Assembly: GCF_015644665.1 (NCBI RefSeq)
Contig: NZ_JADOBQ010000002.1
Span: forward strand, 496,001 to 560,000
Direction of reading: 5' to 3'
From: Roseobacter sp. MH60115
GTDB taxonomy: Bacteria; Pseudomonadota; Alphaproteobacteria; Rhodobacterales; Rhodobacteraceae
DNA length: 64,000 nucleotides
Shown: positions 44,125 to 52,711 of the stretch, piece by piece
How positions within the stretch are numbered: the stretch's first letter is position 1
Layout: every line of letters begins with the position of its first letter
Position numbers and translations under genes: made by a program
The notes under the pieces: model-generated
The model's database searches: none
Seen by the model: the letters and a program-made list of their open reading frames with translations, nothing else
Told to the model about the DNA's origin: nothing

Positions 44125-46287
44125 ATGACCAGACATCTGCTGCTGACCAGCACGCTTCTCGCGACTGCTGCGATCGCACCCGCCCATGCAGACATGAATT
44201 TCAACCGTGTCGCATCCTTCCCGGTGACTGCCAATTTCGACGGTGCTGCGCCAGATGAAACCTCGGCGGAGATCATAGACGCAACAGCAGATGGCATGAC
44301 CCTTGTCTACACCGACAGCCCGGCGGGCGTTATCGGCGTGATTGACATCACCGACCCGACGGCACCTGCGCCCAAAGGCACGTTGGCGGTGGATGGGGAG
44401 CCCACTGCGGTTTCGGTCATCGGCAACACCGCCTTTGTCGGCGTCAATACATCCGAAAGCTACACCGCACCTTCCGGTTTCGTGAAAGCCGTGAACCTTG
44501 CGGATATGAGCATCACGGCGAGCTGTGATCTCGGCGGGCAGCCCGACAGCACGGCGCGGGCCAAAGATGGCTCCTTCATCGCGATTGCGATTGAGAATGA
44601 ACGCGACGAGGATCTGGGGGACGGTCGTGTGCCGCAGATGCCCGCTGGTGATCTGGTGATGATTGACGTGGTGGAGGGCACGCTTGAGTGCGCCACCATG
44701 CGCCGTGCCAGCCTGACCGGTCTGGCCGATGTTGCGGGTGAAGATCCAGAGCCGGAGTTCGTTGACATCAACGATTTGGGCGAGGTCGTCGTCACGCTTC
44801 AGGAAAACAACCACATCGCCGTGGTCGCACGGGATGGCGGTCTGGTTTCACATTTCTCCGCCGGGGCGGTTGATCTGGAGGGGATCGACACCAAGGACGA
44901 ACGCGCGGCGCTCACGTTCGATCAAAGCCAGCCGGGGCGTCTGCGCGAACCTGACGGGGTGCAGTGGATCGACAACGATCACTTTGCTATCGCCAATGAG
45001 GGCGACATGGATGGCGGTGCGCGTGGCATGACCGTCTTTCGCAAGGACGGTACGCTGGTTTGGGAAAGCGGCGCGTCGCTTGAGCATGCTATTGTCCAGA
45101 TCGGACACTATCCTGACAAACGCTCCGACAGCAAAGGGGCTGAGCCTGAGGGTATGGAGTTCGGCACCTTCGATGGCACACCTTACGTCTTTGTCATGGC
45201 CGAGCGCGCATCAGTCGTGGCGGTTTATGACGTGACCGACCCGACCGCACCAGTGCTCAAACAGCTGTTGCCGTCGGGTATCTCTCCCGAAGGGGCCGTG
45301 GCCATCCCGGAGCGCGGTCTCTTGGCGACAGCGAATGAGTTTGACGGGTTGGAAGACGGTGCTGCCCGCGCCCATGTGATGGTTTATCAGTACGCCGAAG
45401 GCCCTGCGGCCTATCCACATCTCACCTCCGAAGGCATGGGCGAACTGACCGGCTGGGGCGCGATTTCCGGTATGGTCGCCGATGGTGAGGGCATGATCTA
45501 CGCAGTCTCGGATAGCTTTTATGGCTACCAGCCCCGCATCTTCAAAATCGATCCCGCCTCCACTCCGGCGCGGATTGTTGAAGCCATCGACGTGACCCGC
45601 AACGGCATGCCCGCACAGAAGCTCGACATGGAAGGTGTCGTTCTGGATGGCGACGGTAACTTCTGGGTCGCCTCCGAAGGACGGACAGGCCGCGTCATTC
45701 CACATGCGCTCTATAAGGTGAACGCGAAGGGCGAGATCAAGAAAGAGGTCGGCCTGCCGCCGGAGTTGATGGCGGTGGAGAAACGGTTCGGTTTCGAAGG
45801 CATCACGCTGGTCGGTGACACGCTGTGGATGCCGGTACAGCGGGAGTGGAAAGACGACCCCAAGGACCACGTCAAGCTGGTTTCCTACAATCTGGAAACC
45901 GAAGACTGGGGGGCCGTGCTCTATCCCAAGGCGGCGCCAGAGAAGGGCTGGGTCGGTCTGAGCGATATGAGCGTGCACGGCGATCACGTCTATATCATCG
46001 AGCGCGACAATCAGCATGCAGGCGACGCTGTCACCAAGAAAGTCTATTCTGTGCCTCTGTCGGAGATGGTCCCGGCGGCGCTCGGCTCAGACTTGCCGGT
46101 TGTCTCCAAGACATTGGTGCGTGATCTGATCCCTGACCTGACATCTACCGGTGGATACGTGCTCGACAAGGTCGAGGGCCTGGCGATTATGTCCGATGGA
46201 ACAGCCTGGATTTCCACCGACAATGACGGCGTTGACGACCATTCCGGCGAAACGATGTTCTTCAGCATCGGTGCGGTTGCAAAATAA
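44125..46287 (+). CDS. Secreted esterase-like phytase-domain protein
   Basis: The 720-residue exported protein starts with a Sec signal (RHLLLTSTLLATAAIAPAHA, cleavage near residue 22). Residues about 25-430 form a beta-propeller-like region with VIGVIDITDPTAPAPKGTL, SGGxxLxx-like turns and a choice-of-anchor-I-like GMEFGTFDGTPYVFV segment. Residues about 440-715 resemble the PF13449 esterase-like phytase domain (GAISGMVADGEGMIYAVSDSF, KLDMEGVVLDGDGNFWVASEGR, RFGFEGITLVGDTLW, GWVGLSDMSVHG). AAGGAG precedes the ATG. A Pho-box-like sequence upstream and the phn genes downstream support a role in phosphate-ester scavenging. Confidence 0.8.
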   Translation: MTRHLLLTSTLLATAAIAPAHADMNFNRVASFPVTANFDGAAPDETSAEIIDATADGMTLVYTDSPAGVIGVIDITDPTAPAPKGTLAVDGEPTAVSVIGNTAFVGVNTSESYTAPSGFVKAVNLADMSITASCDLGGQPDSTARAKDGSFIAIAIENERDEDLGDGRVPQMPAGDLVMIDVVEGTLECATMRRASLTGLADVAGEDPEPEFVDINDLGEVVVTLQENNHIAVVARDGGLVSHFSAGAVDLEGIDTKDERAALTFDQSQPGRLREPDGVQWIDNDHFAIANEGDMDGGARGMTVFRKDGTLVWESGASLEHAIVQIGHYPDKRSDSKGAEPEGMEFGTFDGTPYVFVMAERASVVAVYDVTDPTAPVLKQLLPSGISPEGAVAIPERGLLATANEFDGLEDGAARAHVMVYQYAEGPAAYPHLTSEGMGELTGWGAISGMVADGEGMIYAVSDSFYGYQPRIFKIDPASTPARIVEAIDVTRNGMPAQKLDMEGVVLDGDGNFWVASEGRTGRVIPHALYKVNAKGEIKKEVGLPPELMAVEKRFGFEGITLVGDTLWMPVQREWKDDPKDHVKLVSYNLETEDWGAVLYPKAAPEKGWVGLSDMSVHGDHVYIIERDNQHAGDAVTKKVYSVPLSEMVPAALGSDLPVVSKTLVRDLIPDLTSTGGYVLDKVEGLAIMSDGTAWISTDNDGVDDHSGETMFFSIGAVAK

Positions 46288-46312
46288 AAAATCGCTCAAA
46301 GACAAAGCATTC

Positions 46313-46347
46313 AACGGCGTTCTGCGCGACATGCGTGGGACGCCGTT
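46313..46347 (+). terminator. Stem-loop after the phytase-domain gene
   Basis: AACGGCGT and ACGCCGTT form a perfect 8-bp stem around 19 bases, 25 bp past the stop codon. The following bases (TAAACTTTG) are not a clean T-run, so termination efficiency is uncertain. Confidence 0.5.
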
Positions 46348-46418
46348 AAACTTTGCGTGACAGGCGTGTCTCGGGGCCGTTAATCTTTTGTCAGAGAATC
46401 GCAGAGGCGGGGGACGCT

Positions 46419-46631
46419 ATGAAGCACGAGACGATTTCCGAAAGCAAAATGTCGCGTAATGTGATGGGTCTCGACGATGGCGAAATCGCTCCGTTTGTGC
46501 GTAAATGTGTGAAAGAGCGCTCGCTGAGCCGGGTGGTCACGAGCCTCAACAACGATCTGCTTTTTGGCACGCAGACCGAGCGTGATGACGCGAGAATCGC
46601 CCTTCAACGCATCGGCTTCTCCGATATCTGA
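46419..46631 (+). CDS. Small conserved-looking hypothetical protein
   Basis: The 70-residue protein has no signal or membrane segment. It begins MKHETISESKMSRNVMGLDD and carries a basic helical middle (VRKCVKERSLSRVVTSLNNDLLFGT). An AGGCGGGGG purine stretch 6 bp before the ATG and normal codon use argue for expression. The composition is compatible with a small regulatory protein, but no family is recognised. It lies alone between the phytase-domain gene and phnC. Confidence 0.6.
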   Translation: MKHETISESKMSRNVMGLDDGEIAPFVRKCVKERSLSRVVTSLNNDLLFGTQTERDDARIALQRIGFSDI

Positions 46632-46746
46632 GCTGGACGCTCGGCGCCGCGTGAGTGCGACAAGAATGCTCCGGCACAATCTGTAGGGGACGTGGCTTGC
46701 GAGGGCCCAAAAGCGCTAGCGACCCCGTGTTTTATTGGTCCACAGG

Positions 46747-46790
46747 CTGTCATAAAACCTTGTGATTTCTGTCATGCATGGTTCATGACC
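46747..46790 (+). promoter_or_regulatory. Pho box upstream of phnC
   Basis: Four adjacent 11-bp units start at 46747: CTGTCATAAAA, CCTTGTGATTT, CTGTCATGCAT and GGTTCATGACC. Two contain the exact PhoB half-site CTGTCAT, 22 bp apart, and the others are recognisable variants in register. The array ends 35 bp before the phnC ATG. This is the arrangement expected for PhoB-activated transport genes under phosphate starvation. Confidence 0.75.
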
Positions 46791-46824
46791 AATCCGTAAG
46801 CACCCCTCAACGTCGGGGGATACG

Positions 46825-47655
46825 ATGCTTAAGATTGATAATCTGACCAAGACATTCGGGCAGAACACGGCCGTGGACGCGGCCAGTATCGAAGTCACAA
46901 AACCATCCATGATCGGCATCATCGGGCGGTCTGGCGCAGGTAAGTCGACCCTGCTGCGCATGGTCAACCGGTTGACCGATGCCAGCGATGGCAAGATCCT
47001 GTTCAACGGGCGTGACGTGACCTCTCTGCGCGGATCTGCCAAGCGCGCGTGGCAGTCCGAATGCGCCATGATTTTCCAGCAGTTCAATCTGGTGCTGCGG
47101 ATGGATGTGGTCTCGAATGTGCTGCACGGCACGCTGAACAGACGCTCCACTCTGGCGACGATGTTCAACCTCTTTCCGGACGCAGATATCACCCAGGCGA
47201 TTGCCATTTTGGACCGTCTGGGCATTGCCGAGCATGCGGCCAAGCGGGCCGAAGACTTGTCCGGTGGACAGCAGCAGCGTGTCGCCATTGCGCGGGCGCT
47301 GATGCAGGACCCCAAGATCATCCTTGCAGATGAGCCCATTGCCTCGCTGGACCCGATGAACGCGCAGGTCGTCATGCGGGCCCTGCGCCGTATCCACGAA
47401 GAAGATGGGCGCACCGTCATCGCCAACCTGCACACACTGGACACCGCGCGGCGCTACTGTGACCGGGTCATCGGGATGCGCGATGGCCGGATCGTCTTTG
47501 ACGGCACCCCGGGCCAGCTGAGCACCGCCGCGGCGCGCGATATCTACGGCGCCGATGCGGATTTTTCAGAAAGCGCCACCTCGACCGAGATCGAGCAGCT
47601 TGATCGTTCCGACGCGTTCGAAGCCGCGCAGCTGCGCGCACTCGCCGACGTCTGA
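46825..47655 (+). CDS. phnC: Phosphonate ABC transporter ATP-binding protein
   Basis: The 276-residue ATPase energises phosphonate uptake. Walker A is GRSGAGKST (34-42), the Q-loop is in IFQQFNLV near 84, the signature is LSGGQQQR (145-152), and Walker B is IILADEP (165-171) followed by [13 protein letters not shown] typical of PhnC. A 35-residue C-terminal extension goes beyond the usual end ([18 protein letters not shown]). It is the first gene of phnCDE1E2 plus an acetyltransferase and has a Pho box upstream. Confidence 0.95.
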   Translation: MLKIDNLTKTFGQNTAVDAASIEVTKPSMIGIIGRSGAGKSTLLRMVNRLTDASDGKILFNGRDVTSLRGSAKRAWQSECAMIFQQFNLVLRMDVVSNVLHGTLNRRSTLATMFNLFPDADITQAIAILDRLGIAEHAAKRAEDLSGGQQQRVAIARALMQDPKIILADEPIASLDPMNAQVVMRALRRIHEEDGRTVIANLHTLDTARRYCDRVIGMRDGRIVFDGTPGQLSTAAARDIYGADADFSESATSTEIEQLDRSDAFEAAQLRALADV

Positions 47656-47716
47656 CCCCCTCCACTTCAACGGCCCAGCCCGTCCGGGCGGGCGACAACC
47701 AAGAGAGACCAGCACA

Positions 47717-48619
47717 ATGAAACAAGTGATCTGCGCCCTGGTGGCGACAACAGCTCTGACATCCGGGGCATTTGCACAGGAGATCAGCGAATTCCGGATC
47801 GGTATCCTCGGCGGCGAAAACGCCCAGGATCGTCTGAATTCCAATGAATGCCTGCGCGCCTATACCGAAGAAGCGCTGGGCGTGCCGACAAAGCTCTTTG
47901 CACCTGCCGACTATAACGGCGTCATTCAGGGCCTGCTCGGCGGCACGCTGGATATGGCGTGGCTCGGTGCGTCGTCCTACGCTGCCGTCCACATTCAAGA
48001 CCCGCAAGCGGTGGAGCCTGTGCTGGTGAAAATCAATCTGGACGGCTCGTACGGCTATCACTCCATCGGGTTCGCGCGCAAAGACAGTGGCATTGCCTCG
48101 CTGGACGACATGCAGGGCAAGGTCTTTGGCTTCGGCGATCCGAACTCCACCTCGGGCTACTTGATCCCCTCCATCGAAATTCCGCAGGAAACCGGCAAGA
48201 CCATGAACTCCGGCGACTATTTCGGGGAAGTGAAATTTACTGGTGGTCATGAACAGACCATCGTCGCCGTCAACAACGGGGACGTGAACGCCGGTGTGAC
48301 CTGGGCCGACGGTCAGGGCAATTGGGAAGACGGCTATAACTCTGGCGCCCTGCGCAAGGCTGTGGATGCCGGTCTCGTGGATATGAACGATCTGGTCGAA
48401 ATCTGGCGCTCGAACCCCATCCCGGAAGGCCCGATTGTGCTGCGCAGCAGCATGCCGGCAGAGGTCAAGGCCACGATGACGGCGTTGGTCGACGGTTTGC
48501 ATGAAGCGGATGCGGATTGCGCCTACGGTGTTGCTGCAGGCGAGAGCCTTGGCTTCGACCCCATCACGCATGACGCCTACGTTTCCATCGTGGAAGCCCG
48601 CAAGGCAAAGGCAAACTAA
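47717..48619 (+). CDS. phnD: Phosphonate ABC transporter substrate-binding protein
   Basis: Periplasmic phosphonate receptor of 300 residues with a Sec signal (KQVICALVATTALTSGAFA, cleavage near 20). The mature protein starts QEISEFRIGILGGENAQDRL. PhnD marks are VPTKLFAPADYNGVIQGLLGGTLDMAWLGASSYAAVH and DPNSTSGYLIPS, plus GGHEQTIVAVNNGDVNAGVTWADG. AAGAGAGA upstream is a weak ribosome site. A strong hairpin follows before phnE. Confidence 0.95.
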   Translation: MKQVICALVATTALTSGAFAQEISEFRIGILGGENAQDRLNSNECLRAYTEEALGVPTKLFAPADYNGVIQGLLGGTLDMAWLGASSYAAVHIQDPQAVEPVLVKINLDGSYGYHSIGFARKDSGIASLDDMQGKVFGFGDPNSTSGYLIPSIEIPQETGKTMNSGDYFGEVKFTGGHEQTIVAVNNGDVNAGVTWADGQGNWEDGYNSGALRKAVDAGLVDMNDLVEIWRSNPIPEGPIVLRSSMPAEVKATMTALVDGLHEADADCAYGVAAGESLGFDPITHDAYVSIVEARKAKAN

Positions 48620-48640
48620 TTCGATTTTTTTCATGACGAC

Positions 48641-48672
48641 AAAGCGGGCCCTTTTTCCCGAGGGCCCGCTTT
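48641..48672 (+). other. Strong intercistronic hairpin between phnD and phnE
   Basis: AAAGCGGGCCC and GGGCCCGCTTT form a perfect 11-bp stem around a 10-base loop in the 71-bp gap. It ends in TTT but lacks a longer T-run, so it may stop or stabilise transcripts after phnD and leave less message for the permeases. Confidence 0.65.
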
Positions 48673-48690
48673 ACTTCATGCGGGGGAAAG

Positions 48691-49560
48691 ATGGCGGATA
48701 CAACCTTTCAGGCAGGCAGCCTGTCCGAGATGCAGACAGGCTATGCGCGCCTGATCCGCACGCGGCGGATGTGGAATGGCGCAATGCTGGCGTTGTTTGT
48801 CGCCTTGCTGATCGCAGGGTTCATGACCGCAGATGCGCGCAATGCGGGCGGATTCTGGAACGGCATCGACAATGTCTTTGATTTTCCGGTGGAGGTGATC
48901 GGCGAGGCCTGGGAGAAATCTCATCTGCTGCCCGGCCATTTCGCCAAGTACTTTCCATCACTGGTAGAAACGATCAACATCGCCGCCGCTGCCACGCTGG
49001 TGGGGGTAATGGCGGGCGCGATTCTGTCGCTTTTGTCCACACGCGGGTTGGCGCGCTGGCCCTCTCTGGTCGGGCTCTTTCGCCGGGTCAGCGATATTCT
49101 CCGCGCCATCCCTGAAATCGTGATCGCGCTGGTTCTGATCTTCGTGCTGGGGGCGGGACCCGTGCCCGCGATGATCGCCATTGCGCTGCACACCGCCGGG
49201 GCGATTGGCAAGCTCTACTCCGAAGTCAACGAGAACGCCTCCCTGAAACCGGTCGAAGGGCTGGCCTCCGTCGGGGCCAATTGGTCGCAGCGGATGATGC
49301 TGGGCATCGTCCCGCAAGTGGCCCCCAACTACCTCAGCTATGCTTTGCTGCGCTTCGAGATCAACATCCGCGCCTCCGCCATCCTCGGCTTCGTGGGGGC
49401 GGGCGGCATCGGCTATGACCTCAAGAACGCGATGAGCTGGGGGCAGGGCAAGTTCGACGAAGCGGCGGCAATCTTCATCCTGCTTTTCGCCGCCATCGTT
49501 CTTTTTGACCAGCTGTCGTCTTACGCGCGCCACCGGCTTACCACGGGAGCCCGGACATGA
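48691..49560 (+). CDS. phnE1: Phosphonate ABC transporter permease 1
   Basis: Membrane permease of 289 residues with about five or six hydrophobic segments, the first at about 30-48 (AMLALFVALLIAGFMTADA). The binding-protein-dependent permease signature is HTAGAIGKLYSEVNENASLKPVEGLASVGANWSQRM, with RFEINIRASAILGFVGAGGIGYDL typical of PhnE. It ends with an ATGA overlap into the second permease. Two unlike phnE genes are the usual arrangement in rhizobia and roseobacters. Confidence 0.93.
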   Translation: MADTTFQAGSLSEMQTGYARLIRTRRMWNGAMLALFVALLIAGFMTADARNAGGFWNGIDNVFDFPVEVIGEAWEKSHLLPGHFAKYFPSLVETINIAAAATLVGVMAGAILSLLSTRGLARWPSLVGLFRRVSDILRAIPEIVIALVLIFVLGAGPVPAMIAIALHTAGAIGKLYSEVNENASLKPVEGLASVGANWSQRMMLGIVPQVAPNYLSYALLRFEINIRASAILGFVGAGGIGYDLKNAMSWGQGKFDEAAAIFILLFAAIVLFDQLSSYARHRLTTGART

Positions 49561-50852
49561 GCAACGCTGCAATCCTGACCGAAACGCGGGGCCTCTTCCG
49601 GCGCAAACGCCTTGTGGCGGCAGCGATCCCGGCGATGGTCCTGGCCTATCTGGTCTATATCTTCTTCGCCTTCGGTGTGCCCGAGATGATCCGCACGGCG
49701 GATACGAAAAATGCCCGCATTCTTGTGTCTGACAGCTACAGCTACAAAACCCATGTGACGCGCGACAACCGCAGTGGCGACATTCAGATCGCCATCGAAG
49801 GCGAACGCAAGGGGCGTTATGACGCCGGTACCGGCCCCTCCTGGGTGACCCTTGGCGAGACAACCGAGATCCTGTTGGACGAGGGCCACATAGTCCTCTT
49901 TGGACCCGAAGAGATCCGCTATGACATTCCGGGTTACGGTCTGGTCACGGCAAACCCCGGGCGCGGCGGCGTAAACGCGCGGCTGCCGGGCGGGGACGTG
50001 CCGGACTGGATCAACGCCTCCAAGAACCGGTTGACCATCACGACCGCGGCCGGGCGCCTGACGATCACCCGCAATCGGTCGGAAGTCTTTCGCTATTTCA
50101 CCGGGTGGGAGCTTTTCTTCTTCACCCTCGACAGCCCCTACCACGGGATGGGTCTGGGCGAGGTGCTGGGCCATGCGGTCTCCGGCGAGGCCGGGGCGAT
50201 CTGGCAGGATTTCTGGACCAACAAGATGTGGCGCCATTCCGATGTCGCCTGGGCGATCTTTGAGACCATCCTGATGGCCTTTCTGGGAACGGTCGGTGCA
50301 GCCCTGATTGCCCTGCCACTGGCTTTTCTGGCCGCGCGCAATTTCACCCCACTGGGGGCGGCGCGTTTTGCTGCGCGCAGGCTCTTTGACTTTCTGCGCG
50401 GTGTGGATGGGCTGATCTGGACGGTGGTGCTCAGCCGCGCCTTTGGGCCCGGGCCACTGACCGGTGCGCTGGCCATTCTCATCACCGATTCCGGTACCTT
50501 CGGCAAGATTTTCTCCGAGGCGTTGGAAAACGTGGATGACAAGCAGATCGAAGGCATCCGGTCTACCGGGGCAAAACCGATGCAACGCTACCGGTTCGGT
50601 GTGATCCCGCAGGTTACCCCGATCCTGCTCAGCCAGATCCTCTACTATCTGGAATCCAACGTGCGGTCGGCCACGATCATCGGGGCCATCACCGGCGGCG
50701 GCATCGGCTTGCTGCTGACGCAGGCGATCATCACGCAGAAGGATTGGGAAGAGGTGACCTATTACATCGTTCTGATCGTGCTGATGGTCATGGTGATGGA
50801 CACGCTCTCCGGCTGGCTGCGCCGCCGCCTGATCCACGGGAAACCTGCGTGA
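49557..50852 (+). CDS. phnE2: Phosphonate ABC transporter permease 2, with a large periplasmic insertion
   Basis: The 431-residue permease is about 150 residues longer than ordinary PhnE. A first helix (about 21-37; PAMVLAYLVYIFFAFGV) is followed by a soluble segment of about 140 residues (TADTKNARILVSDSYSYKTHV onward), rich in beta-like sequence. The permease core comes next, with GTVGAALIALPLAFLAARNFTPLG, SGTFGKIFSEALENVDDKQIEGIRSTGAKPMQRYRFGVIPQ and NVRSATIIGAITGGGIGLLL. The insertion is expected to lie outside the inner membrane and could contact PhnD. It overlaps the acetyltransferase gene by 4 bp (GTGA). Confidence 0.92.
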   Translation: MSNAAILTETRGLFRRKRLVAAAIPAMVLAYLVYIFFAFGVPEMIRTADTKNARILVSDSYSYKTHVTRDNRSGDIQIAIEGERKGRYDAGTGPSWVTLGETTEILLDEGHIVLFGPEEIRYDIPGYGLVTANPGRGGVNARLPGGDVPDWINASKNRLTITTAAGRLTITRNRSEVFRYFTGWELFFFTLDSPYHGMGLGEVLGHAVSGEAGAIWQDFWTNKMWRHSDVAWAIFETILMAFLGTVGAALIALPLAFLAARNFTPLGAARFAARRLFDFLRGVDGLIWTVVLSRAFGPGPLTGALAILITDSGTFGKIFSEALENVDDKQIEGIRSTGAKPMQRYRFGVIPQVTPILLSQILYYLESNVRSATIIGAITGGGIGLLLTQAIITQKDWEEVTYYIVLIVLMVMVMDTLSGWLRRRLIHGKPA

Positions 50853-51463
50853 AACTGACGGCTGCGAAACCGGTCATCCACGATGGATGTGATCTCGTCG
50901 ATGTCGAGATGGGCCGCTACATCGAGATCGGTCAGGGCAGCCGCGTGGCCTACACGACCTTCGGGGATTATTCCTACTGCGACCGCCTCTGTGACATCGC
51001 CAATGCGGAGATCGGCAAGTTTGCCAATATCGCCAGTTTCGTGCGCATCGGAGCCACGGATCACCCCTTGGATCGGGCGTCGCTGCATCACTTCATGTAC
51101 CGGTCGGCGGATTATTGGGAGGACGCCGCGCAGGATGCCGATTGGTTCGCCAGACGTCGCGCGCGGCGGGCACGGATCGGGCATGATACCTGGATCGGGC
51201 ATAACGCGCAGATCAAGCCGGAGGTGGAGATTGGCCACGGCGCGGTTGTCGCCTCTGGGGCGGTGGTCACGAAATCGGTGGCGCCTTACACGATTGTTGT
51301 AGGCGTGCCGGCGAAACCAATCCGCCGTCGTCAGCCTGAAGAGATTGCAGAGCGGTTGATTGCGTTGGCGTGGTGGGATTGGGACCATGCGGCGCTGAGG
51401 AATACGCTGGATGATTTCCGCACCCTGTCTGCCGAAGCATTCCTGGAGAAATACGAGACGTAG
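50849..51463 (+). CDS. Hexapeptide-repeat acetyltransferase of phosphonate clusters
   Basis: The 204-residue left-handed beta-helix protein has hexapeptide repeats across DGCDLVDVEMGRYIEIGQGSRV and ARIGHDTWIGHNAQIKPEVEIGHGAVVASGAVVTKSVAPYTIVVGVPAKPIRRR. The acetyl-CoA-binding xat segment is typical. This is the phosphonate-associated DapD/CatB-like family, which may N-acetylate aminoalkylphosphonates (as PhnO does in other organisms) to help degradation. The start is a GTG overlapping the phnE2 stop. It is convergent with the PhnM paralogue at 51467. Confidence 0.88.
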   Translation: MKLTAAKPVIHDGCDLVDVEMGRYIEIGQGSRVAYTTFGDYSYCDRLCDIANAEIGKFANIASFVRIGATDHPLDRASLHHFMYRSADYWEDAAQDADWFARRRARRARIGHDTWIGHNAQIKPEVEIGHGAVVASGAVVTKSVAPYTIVVGVPAKPIRRRQPEEIAERLIALAWWDWDHAALRNTLDDFRTLSAEAFLEKYET

Positions 51464-51466
51464 CAG

Positions 51467-52642
51467 CTATTCCGCCGCATGTGCGACAGTTGCCAGACCC
51501 GAGATAAAGCGCTGGCCTGTCTCACCGCTCAGATGTGCGAGGCGGCCACCCGAAATGGTGGCGGTGATGCGGTGCGTTTTCTTGTCCACGACAACCAGAT
51601 CAGCACGCTTGCCAACCGTAAGCGTTCCCCTGTCGGATAGGCCCATGACAGCTGCAGGCGTCGCGGAAATCAGGGCCCAGGCTGCGGGCAGATCAAGCGT
51701 GCCTGTCTCAACAAGGGCAAAGGCCGACTGGGCCATTGACGGATAGTGGTAGTCAGACACCAGCACATCACAGAGCCCGGCACGAATCAGGTCCAGTGCT
51801 GCAACATTGCCCGATTGTGACCCACCGCGCACTATGTTGGGTGCTCCCATCAGGATCGGATTGTCGAGGCTGCGCGCCGCACGGGCGGCGGCCTGCGATG
51901 TGGGGAACTCGCAGATTTTCGCCCCGATCTCGTTGAAATAGACGCGGGTCTCCGCGCTGGCATCGTCGTGGCTTCCATAGCGGATGCCTTGTGCATCGAA
52001 GAAGGCGGCAAGATTGCACAGGTATCGTGGCACCTTGGGGTTTTGCAGAAAGGCGCCGTCCACGACCGCCATGTGTTCCTGCGGCGTGCGCCCGGCCTTT
52101 TTCGCCCAGCCCAGGATTTCCTCGGGGTTTGTGCGTGACTTCTGCCGTGCCTCGGGCAGGTGGTCGTTGAAGACGGCATAATCCACACCATGCGCGGCGA
52201 TCACATCTTTCAGCGTATCGAGCGTGTCGATGGTGTGGGTCTCGATGCGCAGCTGCACACGCAGATCGACCAGCGCGGTCTGCCGGTAGATTTCCAGTGC
52301 GTCGAGCAGCCGCGCGGTTGCGTCCGGTCCGCGCAGCCCGCCTTCCCATGACCAGGACTGCGCCATCCACGCCGTGGTGACCCCATGGGCCGCCGCCTCG
52401 CAATCCGTCGCGCGCAGCGCCTGATCCAGCGGAAAGACGGCTGAGGGGCGCGGTGCAACCTGGCGCTCGAAGGCATCGCCATGCAGGTCGACAATCCCGG
52501 GCAGGACATATGTACCGCTGAGATCGATTGCACTGCCGCCCGCCTCCGAAATCCTCCCGTCCCGGATCGAAACCGGGCGTTTGGACAATCCATCCGGCCA
52601 GAGAACGGTCGCGCCCGTCAGGGTGAGAGGGGGAAGTGCCAT
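51467..52642 (-). CDS. phnM: Divergent PhnM paralogue (triphosphate diphosphatase family)
   Basis: Amidohydrolase-fold protein of 391 residues, resembling alpha-D-ribose 1-methylphosphonate 5-triphosphate diphosphatase. It has VLPGIVDLHGDAFERQVAPRPSAVFPLDQALRATD, YAVFNDHLPEARQ, DDASAETRVYFNEIGAKICEFPT and MGAPNIVRGGSQSGNVAALDLIRAGLCDVLVSDYHYPSM. The metal motif is HGDAFERQ, where canonical PhnM, including the copy at 59462, has HTDNLERH. The start at 52642 was chosen by family length. A second in-frame ATG at 52681 also exists. It is next to phnF on the same strand and may act on a different phosphonate-derived triphosphate. Confidence 0.8.
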   Translation of the reverse strand: MALPPLTLTGATVLWPDGLSKRPVSIRDGRISEAGGSAIDLSGTYVLPGIVDLHGDAFERQVAPRPSAVFPLDQALRATDCEAAAHGVTTAWMAQSWSWEGGLRGPDATARLLDALEIYRQTALVDLRVQLRIETHTIDTLDTLKDVIAAHGVDYAVFNDHLPEARQKSRTNPEEILGWAKKAGRTPQEHMAVVDGAFLQNPKVPRYLCNLAAFFDAQGIRYGSHDDASAETRVYFNEIGAKICEFPTSQAAARAARSLDNPILMGAPNIVRGGSQSGNVAALDLIRAGLCDVLVSDYHYPSMAQSAFALVETGTLDLPAAWALISATPAAVMGLSDRGTLTVGKRADLVVVDKKTHRITATISGGRLAHLSGETGQRFISGLATVAHAAE

Positions 52643-52711
52643 CAGATTATCGCTGCTCAGTGAATCGTTTTTCCAATGCATGGCAGAAAAGGGCGACAGC
52701 TTTGTGACAGC

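Noticed and set aside
49521-50837. A 438-codon minus-strand open frame opposite phnE2
   Set aside because: The composition is His/Gln/Arg-rich without a domain, and it is fully covered by the well-supported permease gene.
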